35,730 nt of DNA, taken from positions 1-35,730 of the IMG/VR virus record IMGVR_UViG_3300032291_003450, one strand, 5' to 3'. This document shows positions 1-10,100 of this stretch, in pieces. The notes beneath the pieces were generated by a model. The model was not told the origin of the DNA. It ran no database searches and worked only from the letters and a program-made list of their open reading frames with translations. The stretch comes from a virus. A program made the translations under genes and the position numbers. The first letter of the stretch is position 1. Each line of letters begins with the position of its first letter.

Positions 1-396
1 CCGGAGGTCAGGTTCTACAAGGAGCCAAATCTTGGAGACTGGGGTCACGACAAGCGGGCCAAGGGGCTTGACCTGGCGTCATCTGACTACACGGGCTGGT
101 TCAACCATGACGACTCATATGACAAGACGTACATAGAAGTGATGATGTCTGAGGCAGAGTCTGGCCACGACGCAGTCTACTGCGGGTGGTCCAAGGACTC
201 AAACCCAAACTTTAGGTCCGGAAGTTCGACCTCTGGCAACTACATAGTTAGCACTACACTTGCCAGGGAGGCAGGGTACACTGACCGTCACTACGAGGCT
301 GACGGAACGTTCATCGAAAAGATAGCCTCAAGGTCTAAATCATTGAAGTTCGTGCCGAAGGTACTGTACTTCCACAACGAGGTGAGGAATGGCTAG
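1..396 (+). CDS. Glycosyltransferase, GT-A/family 2-like (5' end cut by window)
   Basis: The frame is open from base 1 to the stop at 394-396, so only the C-terminal 131 residues are present. The segment reads as the second half of a GT-A fold glycosyltransferase. A run ending in W-F-N-H-D-D-S resembles the DxD metal and nucleotide-sugar site and the strand after it. Later come a tyrosine-rich acceptor region and an E-A-D-G-T-F-I-E stretch typical of family 2 enzymes. It would transfer a sugar from a nucleotide donor, but the acceptor cannot be read from sequence. The next gene starts inside its last codons (ATG at 389). A second glycosyltransferase and sugar-nucleotide enzymes lie further along, which supports a sugar-transfer role. 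Confidence 0.7.
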   Translation, partial: PEVRFYKEPNLGDWGHDKRAKGLDLASSDYTGWFNHDDSYDKTYIEVMMSEAESGHDAVYCGWSKDSNPNFRSGSSTSGNYIVSTTLAREAGYTDRHYEADGTFIEKIASRSKSLKFVPKVLYFHNEVRNG

Positions 397-709
397 AACG
401 GCAGCATGGCAGCGAAAAGAAGGAAAGAACCCTAAGGGTGGCCTAAACGCCAAGGGCAGAGCTTCCTACAAGGCGGAGACCGGGGGCACTTTGAAGGCGC
501 CAGTCAAGAAGGGGGACAACCCCAGAAGGGCATCGTTCCTGGCCCGAATGGGCGGCATGCCCGGTCCGGAGAAGGACGAGAAAGGCAAGCCTACAAGACT
601 GCTACTTAGCCTCCAGGCATGGGGCGCCAGCAGCAAGTCAGACGCTAAGTCCAAGGCGCGTGCCATGAGCGAGCGCCTTAAGAATAAGAAGAAGAAGAAG
701 GGATCTTGA
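389..709 (+). CDS. Small Lys/Arg-rich phage protein, DUF6321-like
   Basis: This 106-residue protein is strongly basic and ends in a run of lysines. Its N-terminal W-Q-R-K-E-G-K-N-P-K-G-G-L-N pattern and the F-L-A-R-M-G-G-M-P-G-P segment match what I remember of DUF6321, a family of small proteins in environmental phages. No function is known for it. A strong Shine-Dalgarno (GAGGTGAGG, about 379-387) lies just before the ATG. The gene overlaps the upstream glycosyltransferase by 8 nt and ends on the start codon of the terminase. Its position and charge would suit a DNA- or virion-associated role, but that is inference. It is one of five short basic proteins in this window. Confidence 0.75.
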   Translation: MARTAAWQRKEGKNPKGGLNAKGRASYKAETGGTLKAPVKKGDNPRRASFLARMGGMPGPEKDEKGKPTRLLLSLQAWGASSKSDAKSKARAMSERLKNKKKKKGS

Positions 710-2205
710 ATTCTGTCCAAGGACAAGCCGCTCTCGATCTGGCTCGCGGTCGCAGTGACGTCGAGCTCTTTGCTTCTCGCTGGCTCGGTATCAAGGGCAA
801 CCCAGGTCAGGTCAGATGGTGGAAGGCCTGTGCAGACCGTGCAGATGACGGATTCCGGCCAAGGTACCTCACAACCGTCGTTTCCGCTGGTAATCGTGCC
901 GGCAAAACGCTCGCGATGGCGGTTGTCTGTCTTCATCATGCCCTCTACAAACTCGGGGTTAGACCTCCCGCCGGAGGAGATCAAACGGATGCGATCAGGT
1001 GGATCAATGACCCGTACGAGTGGTACCACGTTGGCATCCAGCAAGAGACCGCAGAACTTGTTCACCGCGAAATTGCAATGATACTGCAGGGCGTGCATCC
1101 GGCCCAGGGGGGCCGAGGGTGCCCCCTAACAAAAGAGCTCGGCAAGGTTGCCGACTTTGAGAAGAAGTACCGAGGGGAGTACCTGTGGATAAAGTTCAAC
1201 CCAATTCTGGGCGGGGCCAGCATCCACTTCCGAACGACCCAGGACAAGGCGAAGGCGCTCCTGGGCAAGGACATGCAGGGGATATCATTCGACGAGGCAG
1301 CTTTCGAGCCTCACTTGATAACAATCTACCAAGAGGTTCTAAACTTGCGCCGCCTGTCTACCGGTGGGCCGCTCCACTTCATCGGGACACCAACCGAAGG
1401 CTACAACGACTACTCGGATCTCTGGGAGATGGGAAACCCGGAGAACCCAACCAGGGACGACCAGTTCATATCGTTCCGATTGTCCACGAGGGACAATATC
1501 GGATACGGACTACGTCAGGAAGATTTCGACGCGGTCGTTAGACAGCAAGCTGAGTACCTAATCCCTCAGAACGTAGACGGATACTTCATCGAGTCCCGTA
1601 AAGCGTTCTTCTCGTCTCAAGGAGTCGAGGCCTGCTTCGATAGCACATTGGAGGTCGAGGATGCGCCAAAGTCGGCTCACCGTTACGTCCAGGGCTGTGA
1701 CCCTGGTATTTCGTCCGACGCAACATGGGCGCTCACAATCGACATCACAAAGCGTGTCGCAATGCAAGGAGTCAGGGCGCGAAAGCGTTCTGGAAAGCAG
1801 ACGATCACAGCGGTCGTCAACATGGTCCGGGAAGGGCATTTGCTTTACAGTTCAAGCGCGCAGTGCACAACGGTAGTCGACTCTACCGGGATGGGCGGAA
1901 AGCTCTTCCGCGAAGAGTTCTCGATCATAAAGCCACTTAGAGACTTCGACTTCGGTGGCACTAAATCAAAGAAGCTCGAGCTACTAAACGACCTAAAGAC
2001 AATCATCGACAAGGGCCAGATCAAGTTCCCAAGAGGGGGCATCTGGGAAGATTTACGGAGGCAGCTCTTGGCATACAAACTAGATGACAAGAAGATTGAG
2101 CAGGACGCCGTAATGGCACTTGCAATCGCCGTCCGCTATGCAATAAGGAATCCCGAGAAGGCCGCGGCGAACGTGGCCTTTTCCTATTTTGGAGCTGCTG
2201 AATAA
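706..2205 (+). CDS. terL: Terminase large subunit
   Basis: TerL is the ATP-driven motor and nuclease that cuts concatemeric DNA and packages it through the portal. The Walker A motif is S-A-G-N-R-A-G-K-T (residues about 60-68). The Walker B motif G-I-S-F-D-E lies near residues 192-197. A C-terminal RNase H-like nuclease domain begins at G-C-D-P-G-I-S-S-D near residue 331. The length of 499 aa is normal for the family. The start is a TTG at 706 that overlaps the upstream TGA, with the purine-rich AAGAAGAAGGG in front. Its stop shares a base with the portal start, so the pair is translationally coupled. No small terminase subunit is visible beside it, and it may lie outside the window. Confidence 0.95.
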   Translation: MNSVQGQAALDLARGRSDVELFASRWLGIKGNPGQVRWWKACADRADDGFRPRYLTTVVSAGNRAGKTLAMAVVCLHHALYKLGVRPPAGGDQTDAIRWINDPYEWYHVGIQQETAELVHREIAMILQGVHPAQGGRGCPLTKELGKVADFEKKYRGEYLWIKFNPILGGASIHFRTTQDKAKALLGKDMQGISFDEAAFEPHLITIYQEVLNLRRLSTGGPLHFIGTPTEGYNDYSDLWEMGNPENPTRDDQFISFRLSTRDNIGYGLRQEDFDAVVRQQAEYLIPQNVDGYFIESRKAFFSSQGVEACFDSTLEVEDAPKSAHRYVQGCDPGISSDATWALTIDITKRVAMQGVRARKRSGKQTITAVVNMVREGHLLYSSSAQCTTVVDSTGMGGKLFREEFSIIKPLRDFDFGGTKSKKLELLNDLKTIIDKGQIKFPRGGIWEDLRRQLLAYKLDDKKIEQDAVMALAIAVRYAIRNPEKAAANVAFSYFGAAE

Positions 2206-4499
2206 TGGCTAAGGTAAGAGGCGTACCGCGTTCTTTCGTAGATGGCAAGGGAGTACCGGGGCAGTACACAACTGACCCGGCGGTAGCACCTGCCTCCCAG
2301 GTTGCAGAAATTGGAAAGTCTATCGACAAGGCAAAGAGACTTTCTCGAGGACAGGTAGAGCCTGGAAGAATGCCGCAAGCTGGCATTGCCGTAAAGAATG
2401 TTGCGTCAGCTGCTAAGGTTCGTGGGGAGTCGAGGACGCCAGCTCCATCCTCTGTTCTCAACTCCGGAATTGCTGGCGGATCCCCTATATCGACTTCACC
2501 TACAAAGGTCAACTCATCGTCCGGCGGCCGCGGAACTCCAATAAAGAAGAACTACACCCCTCTTCAAATGGACAAGCTTACAGAGTCCCAGTCAAATTCT
2601 GTAACAATGTTCAAGAAGTCTCTGGAGATGCAGAACGTCAATCCGGAAGAGCACGAAGAGTTCAAGCTGTACGGAGAGATACTTACACGAAAGCAGCAGC
2701 TGGAGCCGGAGCAGAACCGACTCCGCAGCATCTTCCGTCGCTTCGACAGGATGTACCATCCAGATACTATCACGCTAGGAGGCGCTGACCATTGGGCTGA
2801 AGACCCGAGCGCCCGCCTGGCAGGCCGCGCCCACGTGTCGGTAAACGTGCATGCAGCATACGTAAACATCCCGTCTTCCCTACAGGCTGTAGTCCCGGTT
2901 ATCCACTATGTACCAGAGGCGCCGGACGAGGAGTCCCGGGCAAACGCGTCGAACCGAGAGCGGCTATTCTTTGCCTGGTGGCACGAACAGAACATGGACC
3001 TTAAGCTGGAGACCGCAGCCCTTACCAAGAGCCTGTATGGATATACTGCGGCCAAGGTGTATTGGGACGCAAATCTGAAGATGCCTTCAGTAAACATCAT
3101 AGAGCAGCCAGAAAACCTATACATGGGGTTCGGCAACTCAGACTACACCCGCCTAGACTGGGCCCTGTACTGCTATGGCCTATCTCCTCAAGCTGTAAAA
3201 GAGGACTTTGACATCGACATTGTCCCAGTTAAGCAGGGTGAGAAGTGGTACGGATATTCACACGCCGGAACTCACGATGACCCGCTTGGGACCGTATACC
3301 AGAATCAGTTCGAGAGAAACCCTCTCCGCCGGGAGACTGTCTACGAACAGCTCCAGGTTGAGGTGTACGACTATTGGTACAAGGTTCCAACGTCTGCCGG
3401 AAAGCCGCCGATGGTATGGAATGCAATATACGTTGGAAACACCCTAGTAAGCCACACGCGGCACCCAGAATACGCCGGCACAATCCCTTACATCATGGTC
3501 CAGAACGGCAAGGTTCCTGGCAGCCCATACGGTAAGCCTGAGCTATACGATGTGGAGCAGCTGCTCCGTGAAAAGGATGAGAGAATTACAAACCAGGCCC
3601 AGATGATCCAGTCTGTGGTCGGCGGGCAGATGTGGCAGCTCATCGGTGCCGAGGCGCCGGACGAGGTTCCGCCTAATGCTCTGCCAAAGCCTAACAAGGT
3701 TGCGGCCCCAGGACCGGGAAACGAGCTACGAGCACTGCAGCCGTTCATCCCACAGTTCCAGATTGAGGACTACAACAAGCGTATCGACCGGGAAATCGCA
3801 GTGGTAACCGGACTCAATGACTTGCTCCTTGGCCTTGCGCCGACAAGCGTACTTGGTTCATCGAAGGCCATTGCGTCTCTCATTGCAAACTATGAGTCAC
3901 GAATTGCTCCAAAGCGCAAGCTGTTCTACCAGTGGATTAAAGACGTTTGGATGCTATGCGGGCGAGTATGGTCTACCAAAGACAAGGCGATGGCCGCTAT
4001 TTTTGACAGCCAGTACCGAATCGACGTAATTCCGCCTGAGCTTACGCCTCGAGACACACTCGAGCTTGCTCAGACTGCAATCAACCTGGTACAGAACCGC
4101 ATCTGGAGCGCAGAACGCGCAATGGATAGAGTTGGAGTTGAGGACCCAGAGGGCGAGCTAGAGATTATTCGCGACGAGCAGACTGACGCAACTGTCAACC
4201 CTGCCGCAGTGCTAACAATGGCAAACCTTCTTCAGACGTTCCAGGCCCTACAGGCCCAGGGCGTACAGCTTCAACAGCTACAGGGGCAGCAACAGCAGGC
4301 TCAGGAGCAAATCCAGGCCCAGCAGCAGTCCCTTAACGCATCTAGGACACTTAACCCACCCCTCACAGCTGCTCCAGGAATGACCAGCTTTGAGAACGCG
4401 GCTAACGCTCCTCAGGAGTCCATGCCGGAAAACGCGGAGGCTGGAGTTCAGCTTCCTATGGACCTAGAAGCACCTCTAGAGAATGGGAGTGAGCAATAA
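2205..4499 (+). CDS. Portal protein
   Basis: The portal forms the ring at one capsid vertex through which DNA enters and leaves. The 764-residue protein directly follows TerL with a one-base stop/start overlap (TAATG). Its middle part has the usual portal pattern: an N-terminal arm, an F-R-R-F-D-R-M-Y-H-P segment, then a conserved V-N-V-H-A-A-Y-V-N-I-P-S stretch and long helices near G-L-N-D-L-L-L-G-L-A-P-T. The last 100 residues are very rich in glutamine and alanine and are probably a disordered or coiled tail inside the capsid. The N-terminal 120 residues are rich in Ser/Pro/Gly. It is longer than most siphovirus portals and nearer the size seen in short-tailed phages. Confidence 0.9.
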   Translation: MAKVRGVPRSFVDGKGVPGQYTTDPAVAPASQVAEIGKSIDKAKRLSRGQVEPGRMPQAGIAVKNVASAAKVRGESRTPAPSSVLNSGIAGGSPISTSPTKVNSSSGGRGTPIKKNYTPLQMDKLTESQSNSVTMFKKSLEMQNVNPEEHEEFKLYGEILTRKQQLEPEQNRLRSIFRRFDRMYHPDTITLGGADHWAEDPSARLAGRAHVSVNVHAAYVNIPSSLQAVVPVIHYVPEAPDEESRANASNRERLFFAWWHEQNMDLKLETAALTKSLYGYTAAKVYWDANLKMPSVNIIEQPENLYMGFGNSDYTRLDWALYCYGLSPQAVKEDFDIDIVPVKQGEKWYGYSHAGTHDDPLGTVYQNQFERNPLRRETVYEQLQVEVYDYWYKVPTSAGKPPMVWNAIYVGNTLVSHTRHPEYAGTIPYIMVQNGKVPGSPYGKPELYDVEQLLREKDERITNQAQMIQSVVGGQMWQLIGAEAPDEVPPNALPKPNKVAAPGPGNELRALQPFIPQFQIEDYNKRIDREIAVVTGLNDLLLGLAPTSVLGSSKAIASLIANYESRIAPKRKLFYQWIKDVWMLCGRVWSTKDKAMAAIFDSQYRIDVIPPELTPRDTLELAQTAINLVQNRIWSAERAMDRVGVEDPEGELEIIRDEQTDATVNPAAVLTMANLLQTFQALQAQGVQLQQLQGQQQQAQEQIQAQQQSLNASRTLNPPLTAAPGMTSFENAANAPQESMPENAEAGVQLPMDLEAPLENGSEQ

Positions 4500-7147
4500 T
4501 GGCTATCAGGACTAAGCGACGAGCTCGTTTTCGACGGGCCACATCAGGGACGCAGAACCTAACCCTGCTCATTTACAACATTCTCAAGGAGCAGCAGGCC
4601 GCACAAAAAAGCGCACTACTTTCTGCCTTCGACGCAAACATGGCCAGCGCCTCGTACGACTCCACGTATGGGGGCCAGCCGGTAGACAGGGCGTCTGTAG
4701 AGGCATGGTACGCCCAGGCAATCGCCGCGTACCCAGAGGGCACTACCGAACGAGACAGGCTATCCGCCGAGCTGGCAGAGTTTAGAACCAGGGCAGTGGC
4801 TAAAGAGATGGACGTTTACGGCAAAGCGTATCAGGATGGAACTTACGCATTCGGAGAAAAGGTTGACTTCCAGTCATACATGTCCTTCCTTAGAGACGCC
4901 AGAAACGGTACGGACGACCCAGAGCTTAAGCAAAAGTACTTGACAGAAGAGTTTATTGTAAACTTCAACGACATCAATGACGACATGCTTGCGAAGGGCG
5001 CAAGCTCGTCATCTCTTCTTTCATTCTACAGGCGACAGCTAAACATTGCCAAGGAGCAGGGAATTGGAAATGAGAACGTTAGAAAAATAGAACGATACAT
5101 AACACAGGCCGCAAAGCAGGCCGCTGCAGATGGAAAGCGTGAGGCCCAGGAAAAGGCAGGCAAGATACTGTCCAAGAGGACTGGTGAAGTTGCTAATGCA
5201 ATTGCTAGCGCAATCGACGCATCTGCCAACGCCGGGAATATCAGCGGACAGGCAGCATACGAGCTTAAGGCACTCACTCCGATGAAGCTAGTAAACGCCT
5301 TCCTAAAGATGGATCCATCTATGAAAGCGTCTATTCTTCGATCCGGAACCCTTGCTGGGGTAGAATTGAACGGAGAGAACATTAGCGGACAGGGCATCTT
5401 TGACTACGTCAATGACACCCGAGATGAGCTTAAGACCTATTCCAATGCGGACTGGGTTGACATCGACACCAGGACCTACCTTCGCGGTATCCTGTCCGAG
5501 TTCGACCGAACAATTTTGGCCGGAACAGACCTTCTAACCAAAACGGAAATGGCTGCGGACGCAGGTGACGCGGCAAGGTTTAACAGCGCCAAGGGCCTGG
5601 GGAACCCTGTTGTAAATGTCGAGTCCTATAAAAACCTAGCTCAGTCCCTTAGTGATCCTTCGCTTGGTGACGCAGTAGGCGCTGGGTCAGTTGCACTTCT
5701 AAATGGGCTTGTGCCAAATCCAGATCAATTTGATGGGAAAAAGTACCTGTCAGAGCTCACGCCGATAGAGGCTGAACAGCTGGCCGGAACATTCTCTGGA
5801 GAGCTTTTTATTTCTGGCAACCGCCAGGCCGTAGTAATGGGAATCATTTCTGACTACTCCGGGGTGAATAAGATTCAGACAGGGGGGTCCTACCTTGAGC
5901 TGACAATCGACCCGAACAGCGGCCAGCCAATTGTCCAGGTTACCGACCAAAAGAAGCCTGGCAGAATGGTGTATCTGTATTCTACCGAACTAGAGGGTGG
6001 TGGAAGGGTTACCTCGGCTGTTCAGCAAGTACCATCAAATATCGTTGACGGAAACGGAACTACCGTAGGACAGGTTGTCCTGGAAATCGATAGACAGGGT
6101 AATATAAACCGCTCTGTCATAACCGATGACCAATACAAGATCGACTACGACGACTACGAAATATTCCTAGATTCACAGGGTATTAATCCTCAGCAAGATG
6201 CAGACGGCAATTTTGTCTTTGCAAACACATCTGGAATATACAGCGGCGAGGCTATGAAGGTTGACCCGAGATTTACAAAGTATGTCCCAGAGTCCAAATG
6301 GAATGGTGTTCTGCTTGGGGCAAACTCAAAGGAAGCAGAGGAGGATATCATAAACGATATCTCCTCTCTCGCTTACACAACCCCGGGAGGCCCTGCAGCA
6401 ATTTCATTCGAAATTGACGATCAGGGTAATAACGTTGCTAGGGTTAACGACCCAGTTCTTGTAGCTGCAAGACTTGGACTTACTGAGTCAGACCTTAATC
6501 AGATAATGAAAGCAACTTCAGCGGGAGGTCAAGGGTCATTTGGCAGCAAGGTTACCGCGGCGGCCGGAGTCAAGTTCTTTAGGTCTATGGAGGCAAACCA
6601 GAATCGAGTTGGAAGCAACAAGCCGCTTGATCAATCAGAACTGGAGCAGCTCAGAGCACGGGGACAAATGGCCGTTGCGCAGTATGAGCAGAACAAGGCA
6701 AAGGCAGAACAGGACAAGTATCTGGACCCACTTCGAACTGCTGCTAACTTCGTCTTTCCCCCCGCGAGTTTTGCAATAGACGCTGCACAGTCAGCGTACA
6801 ACTTTGTGACTCAAACTCCGGCTGAGGAAAAAGCATTCAAGTCTGCAGTCAGCCTTGGCGCTTTCTCTGGTCCAAAGTATGCTCAGTCAGCAACAACAGG
6901 AAGCACCGCCTCTGACCCGTCAGAGTATTTCTTCCGGTACACGCAGACGTTGCCAACAGCTACGCCTACTACCGGAACTGGGCTTTCTACGTACATGAGC
7001 ACTCTTGCGGAGCCAAAGAAGGTAACCACAACGACACCTCGTCAAACGTTCACCCCTTCTGAGATACAGCAATCATTCAATCAGTACCGAGCAGACGAGC
7101 GTAAGCCTCTTAATATATCAACAAGCACATCGACTGTGAGGAAGTAA
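4499..7147 (+). CDS. Large virion protein of unknown function (882 aa)
   Basis: I do not recognise the family. The protein has a very basic start (R-T-K-R-R-A-R-F-R-R), a helical, alanine-rich first half without membrane segments, and a beta-rich middle (about residues 420-600) with many Asp/Gly turns. A short hydrophobic stretch lies near residue 750 (A-A-N-F-V-F-P-P-A-S-F). The C-terminal 100 residues are rich in Thr and Ser. It starts on the last base of the portal stop and ends on the first base of the next large gene, so all three are coupled. The place between portal and scaffold suggests a virion component, possibly internal or ejected with the DNA. Confidence 0.75.
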   Translation: MAIRTKRRARFRRATSGTQNLTLLIYNILKEQQAAQKSALLSAFDANMASASYDSTYGGQPVDRASVEAWYAQAIAAYPEGTTERDRLSAELAEFRTRAVAKEMDVYGKAYQDGTYAFGEKVDFQSYMSFLRDARNGTDDPELKQKYLTEEFIVNFNDINDDMLAKGASSSSLLSFYRRQLNIAKEQGIGNENVRKIERYITQAAKQAAADGKREAQEKAGKILSKRTGEVANAIASAIDASANAGNISGQAAYELKALTPMKLVNAFLKMDPSMKASILRSGTLAGVELNGENISGQGIFDYVNDTRDELKTYSNADWVDIDTRTYLRGILSEFDRTILAGTDLLTKTEMAADAGDAARFNSAKGLGNPVVNVESYKNLAQSLSDPSLGDAVGAGSVALLNGLVPNPDQFDGKKYLSELTPIEAEQLAGTFSGELFISGNRQAVVMGIISDYSGVNKIQTGGSYLELTIDPNSGQPIVQVTDQKKPGRMVYLYSTELEGGGRVTSAVQQVPSNIVDGNGTTVGQVVLEIDRQGNINRSVITDDQYKIDYDDYEIFLDSQGINPQQDADGNFVFANTSGIYSGEAMKVDPRFTKYVPESKWNGVLLGANSKEAEEDIINDISSLAYTTPGGPAAISFEIDDQGNNVARVNDPVLVAARLGLTESDLNQIMKATSAGGQGSFGSKVTAAAGVKFFRSMEANQNRVGSNKPLDQSELEQLRARGQMAVAQYEQNKAKAEQDKYLDPLRTAANFVFPPASFAIDAAQSAYNFVTQTPAEEKAFKSAVSLGAFSGPKYAQSATTGSTASDPSEYFFRYTQTLPTATPTTGTGLSTYMSTLAEPKKVTTTTPRQTFTPSEIQQSFNQYRADERKPLNISTSTSTVRK

Positions 7148-10100
7148 TGGGATACATAGGATCTTCTGGCGGATCAGGCGGGTACACGCCCAGGCCTTCC
7201 GTCAGCCTACCAAGGCAGAAGGCTCCTGAGCCTGAGCGAATAGAAGCCAACCTAGACCCGTCCACCCCGGTGGACACAGTATTTGGTGGAATTGGCAGTC
7301 TATTCACAGGAGTTGTCGGGGCGGGAGTTGGCGTGGCCAAGGCCCTATCCGGAGTTCCTGTTATCGGTGATGTAGGCAAGGCAGTCGCTGGCGGACTCGG
7401 GGCGTTTGGGGAAGTTGGGGCCCAGGGTATACTTCAGGTAAAGGACGTCGCAAAGGCAGGTCTAGACCTAATAAGTATTCCTGGAAAGGCAGTTCAGGCG
7501 GGCGGTGCCGCCTTGAGAGTTTCTGGAGTTTTTGGGGAACAGCCGTCAGACGTAAAGGCAATGCTAAGCAACGGAAAGTCCTTTACAGACGTTGTCGGAA
7601 GCCTAGTCGAGCAAAACCGAGGCTTCAGCGATAATCAGATGGCAAACCTCGGGTGGTCACTGGTTACTGACCCACTAAACTACGTTAACATTTTTGGACC
7701 GGTAGCCAAGGCTGCGTCGGCAGCTAAGCTCGCAAACGTAGAGCGCCAGGCCATCTCTAAGGCGGACGACATATTGGCCGCAACCAAAAGGGGGGCACAG
7801 GTTGCCCCAGAGTACGCTTCCATGGTGGGCAAGCGTCCAGGAGACATCCGTTCGGAGATGCTAGGTAGGTTCATGAATGCAGATGAGGCGGCATTCCTTA
7901 ACCGGTGGAGGGTGGCAGGAAGCCTGTACGACGCAACTCTAGGCAAGGCCGGAAAGGGATTCTCTGCGCTTGTGGATGCAGCACGAGGCCCTGTCCTTGC
8001 AAGTGTTGCCAGATCATTCCAGCAGGCACCAAAGATTGTTTTTGAGGGTCTTGAAAACGCCAACCAGGCCGAACTCGCAACAGCATACGGCCAGTCATTT
8101 GGCCGCGGACTTGTACAGGCTACGGTGTTTTCCGTTTCCAGGATTTTCTCACGTGGAGAAACAAACCTTGGAAGACTGAGGGCAAATGCAGTTATACAGC
8201 GAGTTACTGCCGGCAGGGATAACGGCATCTCCGACGACATTATTGCAAAAGAACTTACCGAAGCCGGACTTGTTTCGGGAGATCAGGCAGGACTTGACAT
8301 AGTCAAGAGAGTGTCCTCTATGGACGACTCCGGACGTAGGCAGTATGTTCGCCAGGTTGCAGACGAGTACTCAGCATCCGCTGTCAAGACTGCCGGCGCA
8401 GCTGCTGGGGGAGATTACAAAAAGCTAATGGAGATAGGCGGGATACGCATCCAGGACACCGTTGACGAGACAACATCGTTCTTGTCCGAGGGATCACGTC
8501 GCTACGCTACACTACCTGTTGAGGCTCAACTTGCCATTTTCCTGGACAAGTCCCGGGCGGCAGTTAGCCCTTACGGGCGAGACGCAGTCCGGCGCATGAT
8601 TGGCGGTGAGGTAGTTAGCTCTGGAAGAAACGTTGACGGGATCTTAAGCGAAATTTTCATGAAGGCAAGCCCAGAAGATCAGGCAAGGATGGTGCACATT
8701 GCAGAGATTGCTGCATACGGCGCTCAGGCAACAAGCACAGCCACGATTAGGAACGCACTAAAGGCAGCATCTCTTTCTGACAAGGCCAAGCTAGAGGAAA
8801 TTATTGGTAAGCCGATAACAATAGATGCGTTTAACAAGCTTAAGGCCTTGCTTGGCACAGATGCCGGCAAGAAACTTCTTAGACTTAACCTTGTGCGAGC
8901 CAACACGCTTACAGAAGACAGGATTACTGCGCTACTAGACGTAGCGGACGGACTTCGAAACGGAGAGAAATTCAAGCGTACGGCTTTGGCCGCATTCCCC
9001 GATGACATGAGGGACGAACTAGCTAAGGCAACCTCTCTTGATGGTCTTGCCCAGGTTGTGATTAAGTTCTTCCCAGATATTAGCGTAACAATGGGCAAGT
9101 CTGCTCAGGGCGAATGGTCCTCCATAGGGTCAGCACTGACAGATATTCTAGATAGCGGAAACTTCGTTAGGACTGCATCTGCTGAAGAGCTTGCCTCACT
9201 TAAGTCCGCGCTGGATGCAATTTCGCCGGGGGCCGGTGCTGCGGCTATAAAGTCAATTGAGGCCGGCAGGTATTCATTCGGATTTTCACCTGAGGGCGGG
9301 GTAGTTCGACGTGCTGTTGCAAGAGGAACTGACGACGGGTTTGAGGTTGTTAACGAGCCAATTAGCCCGTTTGTAGACAACATCGACGATTTTGTTGAGG
9401 GCATCGACGAGTCAGCTGACGCTTTCCGACTTTCTGGATTGCGTAGGCTGTCGAACCGATGGCTTCGTCCAATCACGTCCGGCCAGGTTCAGCAACAGCA
9501 AATCGATAATACGATTAAAGTCGTCCTGGATGGAGGAGGCTCAATCCTCCAGGCGAAAAAGCTATACACCACAATCAACGAGATTGCACTTAGGAGAAAG
9601 ATTTCCCCACGTGCCCTTATATCAGACGAGAACGCGCTTCGCAAGGCAATGCAAGACTCCCTGGGGGACAAGTTTGACGATGTGATATCAAAGTCAGACC
9701 CCCGATTCAAGAGGCCCGGAGTTGTTCTTATGAAGATGTTTGCCGGAAGCTCGGACGTTGTGGGGTCTGCCCAGGCTTTAACGGGAAAGCTAAAGACCAA
9801 GCTTCCCCAGCTAGCAATAATTACAGATAACTGGTACCCGCAAATCAAATTCAAGCTCAACCCTTTGTTTTACATACAAGAGGCCATCGAGTCTCCGTTC
9901 TTCAATTACCTACGAGGAATTCAGCGACAGATAAACGGCGGAGAGTACGTCGTTACCCATGGGTGGGCAAAGTATTTGCCATTTGCTAGAACACCGCTTG
10001 GTGGGCGACTAGGCCTATCTAGGGCCATAGGGCCAGAAGTAAAGCCTGAGCTTGCGGCACTAAGCCTAGGAGCTGGTGACTCTGCCCTACGGGCAGACCT

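Noticed and set aside
466-1098. Minus-strand open frame opposite the DUF6321-like gene and TerL
   Set aside because: It lies opposite two clear genes, and its product is low-complexity with no motif.
2765-2773. TACTATCAC in the portal gene, same as the minus-strand motif
   Set aside because: It is inside a conserved coding segment, with no extended match and no transcript context, so it is probably chance.
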